From a virus, in the IMG/VR virus record IMGVR_UViG_3300049460_000312, positions 1 through 64,000 of that record: a stretch of 64,000 nt of DNA; one strand, 5' to 3'. A model generated the notes under the pieces. That model saw only the letters and a list, made by a program, of their open reading frames with translations, ran no database searches and was not told where the DNA came from. Numbering within the stretch: position 1 is the first letter of the stretch; each line of letters opens with the position of its first letter. Made by a program: the position numbers and the translations under genes. Below, in pieces: positions 39,530 through 48,161 of this stretch.

Positions 39530-40716
39530 TACTTCTTCACCTCTTCATACTTGGCGATGGACTGGGCACACCAACGCAGCAACGACTGCATGATGCGAAC
39601 GGTGTAGCGCAGATGCACGATATAGCTGTTCTGGCCGAGGGCGGTGATATTGCGCAGGGCGACCACCGAACTCTGATCGGGTTCTTTGGTCCGGGCAAAC
39701 GAGGCATCACGCAACACGCTCTTGAGGAGCTCTTCGTCGCGGGCAAAGCGGATCACGTCTTCACACACGGTGAGTGAGGTCCGGCAGATCGCGCGAATCT
39801 CGTCCGGTGACAGCAACGGGAAGAAGTTCACCCGCAGCGCAACTTCCGAGTCACGCCGGATACCGCAGTGAAACGTGAAAGTACCGTTATCGCGCACTTC
39901 GTCACTGATGACACCGACCAGATGGTTCTGGCCAAACATCGCCTCCGTAGCGTAGTACGAGTTACCGGGGGCTTTCTTCTCACTGAAGATGGCCGACTGG
40001 GTGCCGGGGTCGACCGGCTCCATGTCTTCCTCGATCCCAGCCTTAAGCTGCTCGTGCAGTGCGCGGGCTTCCTGCATCACCCGACCGTAGTTCTTCTCTT
40101 TGGCTGCTGACACCAGCTTGGCAGTTTCCGAGACGGCGGAGAACTTCTGCTGAACCTGGAAGTTGTGCGCAATGGTGCGGTAGAGTTCGTGCGGCTTGCT
40201 GGGGGCGGCGCCATCGAGATGCAGCGCGTTCATCAGCGAGCGATCCTTGATCACCAGCTGTGAGGCCACTGAGGCGGAGATGGAATCCGCATGACCGATG
40301 TAGGACTTGATCACCGGAATCAGTTTGCGGGCAGTCGCCTTGTGCATGCCGAAGAAGTCAAACAGCGTCTTGAACACCCGCTCGACAATCGCGTACAGGT
40401 ACAGGATCACTTTCTTCAGACGGCCTGCCTTGGGCTTGTCGTCGTCATCCTCGCTCTCCAGCGCAAAGCTCGGAATCTCAAAGCGCTCGATGTAGCACTC
40501 CACCGCCACATCCAGAAACTTGCTCGACGTCGCATCGGCTTCGGCGTAGTCCAGGCCTTCGAGCTTTTCGGCGGCAGCCAGGGCTTCCGCTGCATAGGCG
40601 ATCGCTTCCTCGACGTGGTCCGGATCATCGATAGGGTGTTGTTCCTCAGCGCGAGGATAACTCAGCGCATCAGCCGACCCACCCATGGTCGAAAATCCTG
40701 CTTGAAACGTATCCAT
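39529..40716 (-). CDS. inner-head-type protein, paralogue 2 (395 aa)
   Basis: ATG at 40716. Acidic N-terminal region up to the candidate site FALE (84-87), an acidic linker (SEDDDDKPKAG), then the hydrophobic/basic helix GRLKKVILYLYAIVERVFKT characteristic of the group. The rest is helical with a C-terminal domain rich in conserved-looking Cys/Arg (IRAICRTSLTVCEDVIRF). Preceded by a terminator/leader and coupled to paralogue 1. Confidence 0.78.
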   Translation of the reverse strand: MDTFQAGFSTMGGSADALSYPRAEEQHPIDDPDHVEEAIAYAAEALAAAEKLEGLDYAEADATSSKFLDVAVECYIERFEIPSFALESEDDDDKPKAGRLKKVILYLYAIVERVFKTLFDFFGMHKATARKLIPVIKSYIGHADSISASVASQLVIKDRSLMNALHLDGAAPSKPHELYRTIAHNFQVQQKFSAVSETAKLVSAAKEKNYGRVMQEARALHEQLKAGIEEDMEPVDPGTQSAIFSEKKAPGNSYYATEAMFGQNHLVGVISDEVRDNGTFTFHCGIRRDSEVALRVNFFPLLSPDEIRAICRTSLTVCEDVIRFARDEELLKSVLRDASFARTKEPDQSSVVALRNITALGQNSYIVHLRYTVRIMQSLLRWCAQSIAKYEEVKK

Positions 40717-40729
40717 GATGGTATCTCTT

Positions 40730-40772
40730 TAATAGACAAAAAGGAGTAAGGGAGCGCAAGCCCCCTTACTCC
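40730..40772 (-). terminator. terminator after inner-head paralogue 3
   Basis: GGAGTAAGGG/CCCTTACTCC stem with AGCGCAAGCC loop (40,743-40,772), then TTTTTGTC on the minus strand. Confidence 0.82.
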
Positions 40773-40793
40773 TCCAGGTTGTCGACTGAGTGC

Positions 40794-42182
40794 TTATTTC
40801 TGAGCCGGCTTGGCCTTCGACACTTCGACCGATTTCTCGACGTAGCGGATGAAGGATGCCGCGTTCTGGATGTTCACACGCAGCAGTTGCGGGACAACCA
40901 CCGTCGCGATGGCCGTGAGCGTCTTCAGATACAGCTCGACCATCTTCACCGATGAGCCGCTCTCACCGACCTTGGCAAAGCCTTCGATCTTGGCGAGGCG
41001 ATCTGCCAGATGATTCTGGTCAGCGTTCCACTTCTTGACGAGTTCGAGCATGTCGGTGGCGAGCTTCTTCTCGACCACAGGAATGCTACCACCTTCGACG
41101 AGCGGCACTTCAGCAGGCGCGACACCCGCTTTCACCACGCCGCCTTGATCCATCGGCTTGGAGAACGCCAGGTACAGCTGCAGACCGCCGATCTGCGGCT
41201 CGGTCATGCCGCCTTCGAGTTGCGCGTTGCCCGTGAGCTTGCCCTTCAGTTCGTTGGCGATAGCGTCGGGGATCTTGGTGTATTCGAACACGTGCTGACG
41301 CAGGCCCGAGAGGATCTTCGAGAGTTCGACGTACACTTCCAGCGAATCGTCTTCGCCTTTGCGAGCGGTCGCCGACAGCGCGTTCAGGAACGAATCGTTG
41401 AAGAAGCCGTAGAGCGTCTTGGTGGCGAATTCACCGTAGCGGCGGAACTGGGCGTTCGCATCACCGGCGTTCTTCACCATGCGTAGCGACTTGATAAACG
41501 CTTCGTCGTCGATCACGGCATTGCCATCGATCTGGTTGATCATGCCGATGGCCTTCTCGGCCTTGGCCGTCAGGCCATTGAACTTCTGGGCGATGCTGCG
41601 CACCACGCCAACGATCCAGGCGATGATCTTCTTGATGCCAGCCATCAGGCGTTCGAGGATGGTCTTCGACTTCGCTTTCGCGGCGTCACCGATCGCACCC
41701 ACTTGACCGTCCGGACCCTTCTCGGCGAGCTCGCCGTCTTCCAGGGCCGCGAGGCTACCGGAGAGGCCGGCACGCAACGAGATCTGTTCGAGGGCCATCG
41801 CATAGCCAGCAGCCGCTGCGTGGTTGGCCTGACCCGACTTCACCGCCAGATCACAGATGTAGGCGAGCTCTTCGAGCGCAGCGCCTGCCGAGACGGCTTC
41901 TTCCAGATCCGTGTTGACCGTGTCCGAGGTGGATTCGATCTGTTGCACGTCGTTGTCGAAACACTCGCCCGACAGTTCGTCGTTTTCAGCGGCCAGCGTC
42001 GAATTCTTTTCCATCAGCTCCGCCACCGCGTCCGTATCGGACTCGATCTTGGTTTCGGTGACAGGGGGTGCATTGGGGCCGGCTTCCAGTTCAGCCACGG
42101 CGTCAACTGCGGAGACGTCCTGACCCGCCTCTTGCTGCAGCTCTTCGAGCGCGGCAGTAATGAAAGGACTACGATTTTTCAT
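40794..42182 (-). CDS. inner-head-type protein, paralogue 3 (462 aa)
   Basis: ATG at 42182 (MKNRSPFITAALEELQQEAG). The N-terminal region is acidic, with repeated ALE elements (11-13, 102-104, 130-132) and the main candidate cleavage site LAALE (144-148), shortly before the helix AKSKTILERLMAGIKKIIAWIVG. The mature part is helical. An early-promoter-like TATATTGTG lies 75 bases upstream, unexpected for a late structural gene. Role as above: capsid-internal. Confidence 0.8.
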   Translation of the reverse strand: MKNRSPFITAALEELQQEAGQDVSAVDAVAELEAGPNAPPVTETKIESDTDAVAELMEKNSTLAAENDELSGECFDNDVQQIESTSDTVNTDLEEAVSAGAALEELAYICDLAVKSGQANHAAAAGYAMALEQISLRAGLSGSLAALEDGELAEKGPDGQVGAIGDAAKAKSKTILERLMAGIKKIIAWIVGVVRSIAQKFNGLTAKAEKAIGMINQIDGNAVIDDEAFIKSLRMVKNAGDANAQFRRYGEFATKTLYGFFNDSFLNALSATARKGEDDSLEVYVELSKILSGLRQHVFEYTKIPDAIANELKGKLTGNAQLEGGMTEPQIGGLQLYLAFSKPMDQGGVVKAGVAPAEVPLVEGGSIPVVEKKLATDMLELVKKWNADQNHLADRLAKIEGFAKVGESGSSVKMVELYLKTLTAIATVVVPQLLRVNIQNAASFIRYVEKSVEVSKAKPAQK

Positions 42183-42257
42183 GGTGTCTTATCCGACTAC
42201 AGGTTATCAAAAGAGGCTCCGCGTAGATACGTACCTCACGGGAATTTGAGCTCCGAT

Positions 42258-42266
42258 CACAATATA
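42258..42266 (-). promoter_or_regulatory. AT-rich promoter-like motif (TATATTGTG)
   Basis: Resembles phiKZ TATATTAC at six of eight positions; directly after the terminator at 42,279-42,300 and 75 bases before inner-head paralogue 3. Weaker match than the others. Confidence 0.35.
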
Positions 42267-42269
42267 GCC

Positions 42270-42300
42270 AGCATAAAAGCGGCAGGCGCGTGCCCGCCGC
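42270..42300 (-). terminator. terminator after inner-head paralogue 4
   Basis: GCGGCxGGC/GCCxGCCGC stem with GCGTG loop, then TTTTATGCTGG on the minus strand. Confidence 0.85.
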
Positions 42301-42331
42301 TTCTACACTTACTACTTAAGCCGGAGGCTTA

Positions 42332-43744
42332 TTACTTCGCACCACGTGCTGCCGCTTTCGCTTCCGAGATCGAGAAACGAATCCAACGCGACGCGCCGAA
42401 GTGGTTGAAGTACAGGCCATGAGCCGAACCGAAGGTCGTGCCCGCCACCAGATCCGACAGCAAACGCATCAGATGCGAATACTTCGAGAGCAGACGACGT
42501 GCGCTTTCGGCGTCGTCGCCGCCACCGCTGCGATGCGGGCGCGTCTTCGAATCGTCGCCGATTTCAAACAGGGCGTTGATTGCCATGTCGATCGCGCGAT
42601 CAGCCTTGCCAGCCGTTTCCTTCAGCTTCGTGACGTCTGCAGCCGAGGCACACTTGATGCCAGCCGAGAATTCGTGCTTGCCTTCTTCGAACGTGACTTG
42701 CTGGCCTTCCATGCCGCCCGATCCTTCGACCGTGAGGCGTTCCGGCAGATTCACTTCGACGACAACCGACGAGTGCTGGAACTTCGAACGACCGACTTCT
42801 GCCAGCGGCTTGGCCGAGGTGATCGCCGCGTTCATGCGGTTGACGACATCCTTCGGCTCGCTCAGCACCCATGCCTGGCTCAGCGAGTGCATGTCGCTCG
42901 ACACGCGATTCACGATCTTCAGCAGTTCGTTGAATTCAGCGATCGAGTTTTCGACAGCAGCGATCGGGGACTTGGTCGAGGAAGGTGCGTAGAAACGCTC
43001 CTGCACCGCCTTTTCCCACTTCGCGTTCTGGAACGGCTTGCCGGCGACGCTCGCCAGGATGCCTGCTTCTTTTTCCAGCTTCGCGTAGATGGCCGTGGTG
43101 CCGCGGAAGTAGTCGGCGAAGCGCTTGAGCTTTTCCGCCGTCAGTTCGAAGGCCTTCTTCATGAACTTCGCTGCTGCCGCATAGACTTTCTCGGCGCGCT
43201 CGCGCAGATTGTCGATGAAGCTTTCCGTGGCGACGCGTTGGTCGAAACCAAACGCTTCGAGGGCAACCGATTCCGACAGCGGCTCACCCACACCTGCGGC
43301 GTCGATCGCCGTGGTCAGCAGGCTCACCGTTTCCGGCGTCAGGCCATCACCGCTAGCAGCCGGCACGGGCTCGCCCGCGTCTTCGCCTTGCGTGACTTCT
43401 TCAGCCGATTGCTCGGCCGGTGCCAGGCTGGCTTCAGCCTGTTCTGCGATTTCTTCGAGCGCAGCAGCCATACGGCAGTAGCGCATCGACATCGTCTGCA
43501 GGTGTTCCAGGGCCAGGGTATGTTCCTGGCTTTCCGCGACCGTGTCGATCTCGTCGTGCTCGGCGATATCGGCATCTTCGCCAAAGGCCTTGTCGACCTT
43601 GACGTCGTCGACGTTCACTTCCGTCAGGCTCTTGTCTTCCGTGAAGCCCGGCTTCGGTTGCAGCGTCGACAGCTCGGTGACTTGAGCAATGTCCACAGTA
43701 CCGGCTTCAGCTTCCAGTGCTGCAGTGAAAAGGTTTCGTTTCAT
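42332..43744 (-). CDS. inner-head-type protein, paralogue 4 (470 aa)
   Basis: ATG at 43744 (MKRNLFTAALEAEAGTVDIA); the 24-residue upstream extension crosses leader hairpins and is rejected. Acidic N-terminal region with ALE elements and the candidate sites SVALE (159-163) and VATE (171-174), then the basic helix LRERAEKVYAAAAKFMKKAF. C-terminal half helical, with one Gly/Arg-rich loop (RPHRSGGGDDAES). Same order as its paralogues. Capsid-internal role inferred. Confidence 0.8.
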   Translation of the reverse strand: MKRNLFTAALEAEAGTVDIAQVTELSTLQPKPGFTEDKSLTEVNVDDVKVDKAFGEDADIAEHDEIDTVAESQEHTLALEHLQTMSMRYCRMAAALEEIAEQAEASLAPAEQSAEEVTQGEDAGEPVPAASGDGLTPETVSLLTTAIDAAGVGEPLSESVALEAFGFDQRVATESFIDNLRERAEKVYAAAAKFMKKAFELTAEKLKRFADYFRGTTAIYAKLEKEAGILASVAGKPFQNAKWEKAVQERFYAPSSTKSPIAAVENSIAEFNELLKIVNRVSSDMHSLSQAWVLSEPKDVVNRMNAAITSAKPLAEVGRSKFQHSSVVVEVNLPERLTVEGSGGMEGQQVTFEEGKHEFSAGIKCASAADVTKLKETAGKADRAIDMAINALFEIGDDSKTRPHRSGGGDDAESARRLLSKYSHLMRLLSDLVAGTTFGSAHGLYFNHFGASRWIRFSISEAKAAARGAK

Positions 43745-43771
43745 GTTGATCTCAGTTCTTGAAGTCGATGG

Positions 43772-43822
43772 AGGCTTCAGAGTGAAGCCTGTCGTAAGAT
43801 AGGCCTCACTCCTCACTCAGGC
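43772..43822 (-). terminator. two hairpins between inner-head paralogues 5 and 4
   Basis: GGCCTCACTCxTCACTxAGGCC-type stem (43,802-43,822) followed by the perfect AGGCTTCA-GAG-TGAAGCCT (43,772-43,790). The first fits a terminator; the second sits in the leader of paralogue 4, without a T-run. Confidence 0.5.
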
Positions 43823-43825
43823 CGA

Positions 43826-45127
43826 TTACTCAGCGCCCTTGTCCTTAGCGGCCGGAGCTGCTTCGGCTGCCTTCTCGCCCCGGTGGGCTGCGATCGCGGC
43901 CATGCAGTACTGCAGAGCGATCGTCGAGGCCGACGTTGCGTACGCGTAGGCGGCGACTTGCGGGCCCTTGATAATGCGCGGCACCACGGCTTGCATAGCC
44001 TTGAGCTGGGCGCTGTCCGATTTGCCGGCCTTCGCCTTGCTGGCTGCCGAGTCGAGCTGACGGTTCAGGTCGTCGAGGGTCTTCAGGTTCGACTGATAGA
44101 TCTTCACGAGCTGGCCGAGGCCGACCACGTATTCTGCGATCGCCTTGATCTCGTTGCCGTCCGGCGCCGCGATTTCTGCTTGCGCCTTGACTTCGTCGAG
44201 CTTCTTGACACCGTGATTCCAGTGGTTCAGGGCTTCGACGTTTTCCGGCACCGTGAAGAACGCGCGGTAGCCACCGAAGAACGGCTTGGTGACGAGCGTC
44301 TTCGTGCCAGCAGCGGCGCCCGCAGCCTGGGCTTGTTCCGCCGTCGCGTCTTCGTCGTACTCACCGCCAGCCTTCGCCAGCGCTTCGAGGAAACGGTCCA
44401 TCACGCCATCAGCCGACGACGAACCATTAGCCACGACGTCGATACAGGTGCGTGCTTCCTTCGTGAGTTCGACCGACGCCTTGCCGCCCTGGTCGTTCGC
44501 GAATTCCGACACTGCGAGCATGACTTCGCCGACTTCGACGTTCTTGTACGTCGCGATCTTTTCGAGCAGGCCCTTGTCGGTGATCTTCGCTTCGCCCTTC
44601 GTCGCGAGCGTCTTCGTCGCTTCGATGACCTTCTGCGCTTGGTTGGCGTTCTTCACGATACGATCGGTGAACTTCGCCCACGTCTCACGCACCCAGGCAG
44701 CGATACGCTTGCCGAAGTTGCGCAGCATTTCCCAGACCTTGGCGGCGAACGCCTTGATCTTTTCCAGGACCTTGCCCTTGTCGGGGTTGCTGCCCTGGTC
44801 GCCCGTCAGGGCCACGGCGCCGCCGCTGGCTTCGACGAGGTCGTTCGATTCGAGCGCGACGTTCACAGCCTTCTGAACAAACGGCTCCATCGGTGCTTCC
44901 ATTTCGCCCGGTGCATCTTCCACCAGGCTGATGATGTCTTCCAGGCCTTGTGCTGCATCGGTGATCTGCTCGACGTCGCCGTCGATGTCGCCAGCTTCTT
45001 GCGGGAAGTCGACGCCAGCGGTTTCTTCGCTGAAGTCGCCATCCACGGGTTGCTCAGGCGCGATGGAGGCGTTCACTTCTTCAGCGAACTCTTCCAGGCC
45101 GAGCATGGTTTTTGCAAAGGATGTCAT
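43826..45127 (-). CDS. inner-head-type protein, paralogue 5 (433 aa)
   Basis: ATG at 45127 (MTSFAKTMLGLEEFAEEVNA) with GGA upstream. The acidic leader ends at NVALE (89-93); after a Gly-rich linker follows VLEKIKAFAAKVWEMLRNFG, the shared basic amphipathic helix. The rest is helical, Ala-rich. Opposite this gene and the next runs a 1,173-codon open frame on the plus strand, which is a codon-bias shadow. Capsid-internal role inferred. Confidence 0.8.
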   Translation of the reverse strand: MTSFAKTMLGLEEFAEEVNASIAPEQPVDGDFSEETAGVDFPQEAGDIDGDVEQITDAAQGLEDIISLVEDAPGEMEAPMEPFVQKAVNVALESNDLVEASGGAVALTGDQGSNPDKGKVLEKIKAFAAKVWEMLRNFGKRIAAWVRETWAKFTDRIVKNANQAQKVIEATKTLATKGEAKITDKGLLEKIATYKNVEVGEVMLAVSEFANDQGGKASVELTKEARTCIDVVANGSSSADGVMDRFLEALAKAGGEYDEDATAEQAQAAGAAAGTKTLVTKPFFGGYRAFFTVPENVEALNHWNHGVKKLDEVKAQAEIAAPDGNEIKAIAEYVVGLGQLVKIYQSNLKTLDDLNRQLDSAASKAKAGKSDSAQLKAMQAVVPRIIKGPQVAAYAYATSASTIALQYCMAAIAAHRGEKAAEAAPAAKDKGAE

Positions 45128-45163
45128 TTTCCAGTATCCGATTTTGGTGTGCAAGGTTCAGAC

Positions 45164-45185
45164 AGGGGAGGCCGCAGCCTCCCCT
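45164..45185 (-). terminator. terminator after inner-head paralogue 6
   Basis: Perfect 9-bp stem AGGGGAGGC/GCCTCCCCT with a four-base loop; on the minus strand followed by GTCTGAACC, so no T-run or TTATG here. Confidence 0.6.
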
Positions 45186-45205
45186 GCCCTACTCACGTAT
45201 TACGT

Positions 45206-47416
45206 TCAGGCCTTAGCGACGGCCGTGCTCTTTTCTTCCGCTGCGCCACCGAGGCTGGCAGCGACGTAGTCGAGCGCGTAACCGAGGCTGCGCGGCAGAG
45301 CGCGATTGACCGCGTGGATCGGCAGCTTCGGTGCGGTCATCAGCAGCGAGTTGCAGAACACGGCAGCCTTGCGGAACTTCTCGCTCTTGATGCCGGCTTC
45401 GTCCATGATCTGGCCGAGCGCGCTGTTGGCCATCGCGGAGATGGTGTCGTTGCGCTTCTTCAGCTCAGCGTTCAGTTCCTTGATGCCACCACGACCGCCG
45501 TCGACTGCTTCCTTTGCAGCCTTGGCCAGTTCTGCCACTTGCGCGCAGATCTTGCCCGCTGCTGCCTGGTCGAGTGCCGGCACGCTGGCCGAACCTGCAT
45601 CAGCCGATGCGTTCGAGACGCTGCTCGTCATGCCGCGGATGCCTTCGGCCGTCGACGGGATGGTCGAGACCAGCACCTGATTGTCGAGCAAGGCGAAGGC
45701 GAGGATCTTGAGAACGTTCTCGTTGCTGCCGATTGCCACGTCGGCCGGCTTGAACGAAGCACGGTGACCGATTGCTTCCATCTGCGTCGCCCACTTGCCG
45801 AGCGCTTCGGAGATCTTGCCACGCAGTTCTTCTTCCTTCTCCGGCGTCTTGAGCATCTCTTCGGCGAAATCGATCGCTTCGAGGTACGGTGCATACGTCT
45901 TCGGATCGTTCATGGCTTTCGCGAACGCTGCGAGGTCGTTCAGGTACTTCGACAGGTCGTCGACGGCCACGCCACCCGCGGTGAGCTTCTTCGCGAGCGC
46001 CTTGCTGTCGATCTGGCCTTCGACCATCTTCGATGCCTTGACACGTTCGGCGAGCTTGTTCGCACGCGCTTCGACTGCCGAGAAGGCATTCGTGAGACGC
46101 TTGTACGTTTCGACGATCCACTGACCGAGACGCGCGAACGCTTCCTGCATGGCCTTGATCACGCGCTTGATGAACGCAACGATCTGGTCCTTCGCGCCAT
46201 TTGCGCCATCGATCTTGGCCGACGGCGTTTCCAGGTCTTCCAGAGCCGGGATCAGCAACGGCTTGACCTTCAGCGACTTCGTGACGGTGTTCAGGTTGTT
46301 GCGGAGCAGCGACGCGCCGTACAGGTCCAGACCACCACGCTGAGCAGCCGCGTCGAGAATGGCCACGCAGCCTTCGAGCGATTCCGTAGCATCCGTGAGC
46401 TTCGAGACGTCGTCCTGCACGTCTTCTTCCTGGTCTTCGATTTCGTCGACCGCGTCCATTTCGCCTTCGACTTCTTCGGCTTCAGCATCGCCGAGGTCAG
46501 CGTCTTCACCGACTGCATCGGTCGGCTCACCGGTCGAAGCAGCGTCTGCAGCGGCAGCGTCCGAGGCCGAAGCCGCAGCGTTGTCATCAGCAGCTTGCGC
46601 CGCATCAGCAGCAGCAGCCGGATCGGTTGCTGCGGCGTCGTCGGCCGGCGGGGTCGAACCATCATCAGCCGGCGGCGTGCTGCCGTCGTCTGCCGGAGGC
46701 GTCGCATCGTCACCGGTTGCAGCGGCGCCAGCGGCGTCGCCTGCAGCGGCGTCAGCGTCCGGTGCAGCGGCACCATCAGCGGGCGGCGTTGCATCGTCAG
46801 CTGCCGGGGGCGTCGCGCCATCGGCCGGCGGCGTAGCATTCGCATCGTCACCCGCTGCAGCAACGGCGGCGGCATCCGCGTCTTCCGTCGATTCTTTCGC
46901 GACCTTCAGGTTCTTGCCGCCCTTGCCCTTGGCGGTTTGCACCGCGGCTTGTTGCAGCAGGCGATCGAGCTGTTCGCACTTCGCCTTCAGTTCCTTTTGC
47001 AGGTCTTCGATCTGGCTGCCCTTGATGGCACCGTAGATGCCGCCGAAGAGCGTACCGAGCAGCGCGCCCTGGAAGATCGTGCCAAAGCTGGCTGCTTCGA
47101 TCTTTTCCTTGAAGTCTGCCGACGAGAGCTTGCCTTCCTTGACGGCTTTCTTGCCGTTGTCGACCGCGGCGTCCTTGATGGCTTCCGTGATCTGCTTGAT
47201 TTCCCGCTTGAGCTTGTCGGCTTCGTTGGCACCCACACCGCCTGCCACCGTACCTGCACCGGGGATCACCCAGCCAGCGCCACCGATCACAAAGCCGAGC
47301 AGACCGCCGACGAGACCTTCATTGGCCGGGTTGAACGTGGAGACCTGAGCCACCTGGGGCAGGTCATCCGAGAGTTCTTCCAAGGCGGCGACGCCCAGTT
47401 TTGACTTAAACTTCAT
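45206..47416 (-). CDS. inner-head-type protein, paralogue 6, with glycine zipper and TPPADD repeats (736 aa)
   Basis: ATG at 47416 (MKFKSKLGVAALEELSDDL) with GGAG upstream. Residues ~34-65 and ~105-130 are glycine-zipper-like hydrophobic segments (GLVGGLLGFVIGGAGWVIPG; FQGALLGTLFGGIYGAIKG). Then comes an acidic low-complexity region with repeats such as DATPPADGA and DGSTPPADD, and a Glu/Asp tract. The candidate site LIPALE (388-393) precedes the family helix DQIVAFIKRVIKAMQEAFAR. It is the longest family member because of these N-terminal additions, which would be removed by the cut. Glycine zippers suggest membrane interaction, perhaps at DNA ejection. Confidence 0.8.
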   Translation of the reverse strand: MKFKSKLGVAALEELSDDLPQVAQVSTFNPANEGLVGGLLGFVIGGAGWVIPGAGTVAGGVGANEADKLKREIKQITEAIKDAAVDNGKKAVKEGKLSSADFKEKIEAASFGTIFQGALLGTLFGGIYGAIKGSQIEDLQKELKAKCEQLDRLLQQAAVQTAKGKGGKNLKVAKESTEDADAAAVAAAGDDANATPPADGATPPAADDATPPADGAAAPDADAAAGDAAGAAATGDDATPPADDGSTPPADDGSTPPADDAAATDPAAAADAAQAADDNAAASASDAAAADAASTGEPTDAVGEDADLGDAEAEEVEGEMDAVDEIEDQEEDVQDDVSKLTDATESLEGCVAILDAAAQRGGLDLYGASLLRNNLNTVTKSLKVKPLLIPALEDLETPSAKIDGANGAKDQIVAFIKRVIKAMQEAFARLGQWIVETYKRLTNAFSAVEARANKLAERVKASKMVEGQIDSKALAKKLTAGGVAVDDLSKYLNDLAAFAKAMNDPKTYAPYLEAIDFAEEMLKTPEKEEELRGKISEALGKWATQMEAIGHRASFKPADVAIGSNENVLKILAFALLDNQVLVSTIPSTAEGIRGMTSSVSNASADAGSASVPALDQAAAGKICAQVAELAKAAKEAVDGGRGGIKELNAELKKRNDTISAMANSALGQIMDEAGIKSEKFRKAAVFCNSLLMTAPKLPIHAVNRALPRSLGYALDYVAASLGGAAEEKSTAVAKA

Positions 47417-47424
47417 GGTTTTCT

Positions 47425-47463
47425 CCATTCGAATGGAATTGATCTTGAGGATTCGCGCGAATC
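47425..47463 (-). promoter_or_regulatory. two perfect palindromes in the leader of inner-head paralogue 6
   Basis: GATTCGCGCGAATC (47,450-47,463) and CCATTCGAATGG (47,425-47,436). The second runs into the ribosome site (TGGAG), so a hairpin there would partly mask it. Confidence 0.45.
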
Positions 47464-47473
47464 TTGAATAGGA

Positions 47474-47494
47474 CAAACTTGCCGCCAGCATAAG
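47474..47494 (-). promoter_or_regulatory. GC-rich hairpin with TTATGC loop
   Basis: GCCGCC-AGCATAA-GGCGGC; on the minus strand the loop reads TTATGCT. It lies between the terminator at 47,527-47,552 and paralogue 6, where a late start of the TATG type would be expected. Confidence 0.4.
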
Positions 47495-47526
47495 GCGGCG
47501 GTGTCGTTCTATACAATGGGTTTTGC

Positions 47527-47552
47527 CTGGGCGACGTATTTACATCGCCCAG
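47527..47552 (-). terminator. terminator after the 199-aa gene
   Basis: Perfect 8-bp stem CTGGGCGA/TCGCCCAG, extended inside; followed on the minus strand by GCAAAACCC. Confidence 0.7.
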
Positions 47553-47558
47553 TGATGC

Positions 47559-48158
47559 TCAGCGCGTGTTATGTTCGCCAAAGAGCGTGTAGAGCGTGGT
47601 CACCATATCGGTGAAACCGCCCTGCTGCGAGAGCCAGCGGCAGATCACATTCGACAGGTTGTTGTTCGTTTGCACCTGGCTGCGGAAGCTGTAGCCATCC
47701 GGCAGTTGCGGAAAGAGCGCGTCTTCGAAAGTCGGTGGCGCGTTCGGGTCGTTAGAGCCCGGACCGATCAGGTGTTCCCACATGCTCACCGGCATCTGGC
47801 GCTTACCGTTCACGATAAAGCGCACGGTATCGCTGATGAAGTCAGCGTGGGTTTGCGTGAAGGTCGGGGATTCCTTTTGCACTGCGGCCCACAGACCGAA
47901 GTTGCTGACGCCGAAGGCTTGCCCGGCGATGCGGATCACACGTTCGCGGAAATCGAAGTCGGTGTGAATCACCTGGCGACGCACGAGTTGGTTGTACACT
48001 TCCACAACCGACTCGTTGGCCACCACGTGGTCGACGGCTTGCGGATCGAGATCGAAGACCGACAGGATCGGGCGGGACTTCCACGTCTGGAAGGTTTCGC
48101 TCGAATTGGCCTTCGACCCGAAGAAGCCTCGCACGTACAGTTTGAGGTCATCGCGCAT
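47559..48158 (-). CDS. putative virion structural protein (199 aa)
   Basis: ATG at 48158, three bases after the 299-aa gene. Soluble alpha/beta protein without motif (MRDDLKLYVRGFFGSKAN...). It is last in a three-gene unit (49.1-47.6 kb plus the 437-aa gene upstream) inside the virion block, so a structural or assembly role is likely. Confidence 0.77.
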   Translation of the reverse strand: MRDDLKLYVRGFFGSKANSSETFQTWKSRPILSVFDLDPQAVDHVVANESVVEVYNQLVRRQVIHTDFDFRERVIRIAGQAFGVSNFGLWAAVQKESPTFTQTHADFISDTVRFIVNGKRQMPVSMWEHLIGPGSNDPNAPPTFEDALFPQLPDGYSFRSQVQTNNNLSNVICRWLSQQGGFTDMVTTLYTLFGEHNTR

Positions 48159-48161
48159 GGA

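Noticed and set aside
43883-47404. 1,173-codon open frame on the plus strand
   Set aside because: It runs antisense to two inner-head genes and its product is rich in Arg, Cys and His with no domain. It is open because of codon bias in the minus-strand genes.
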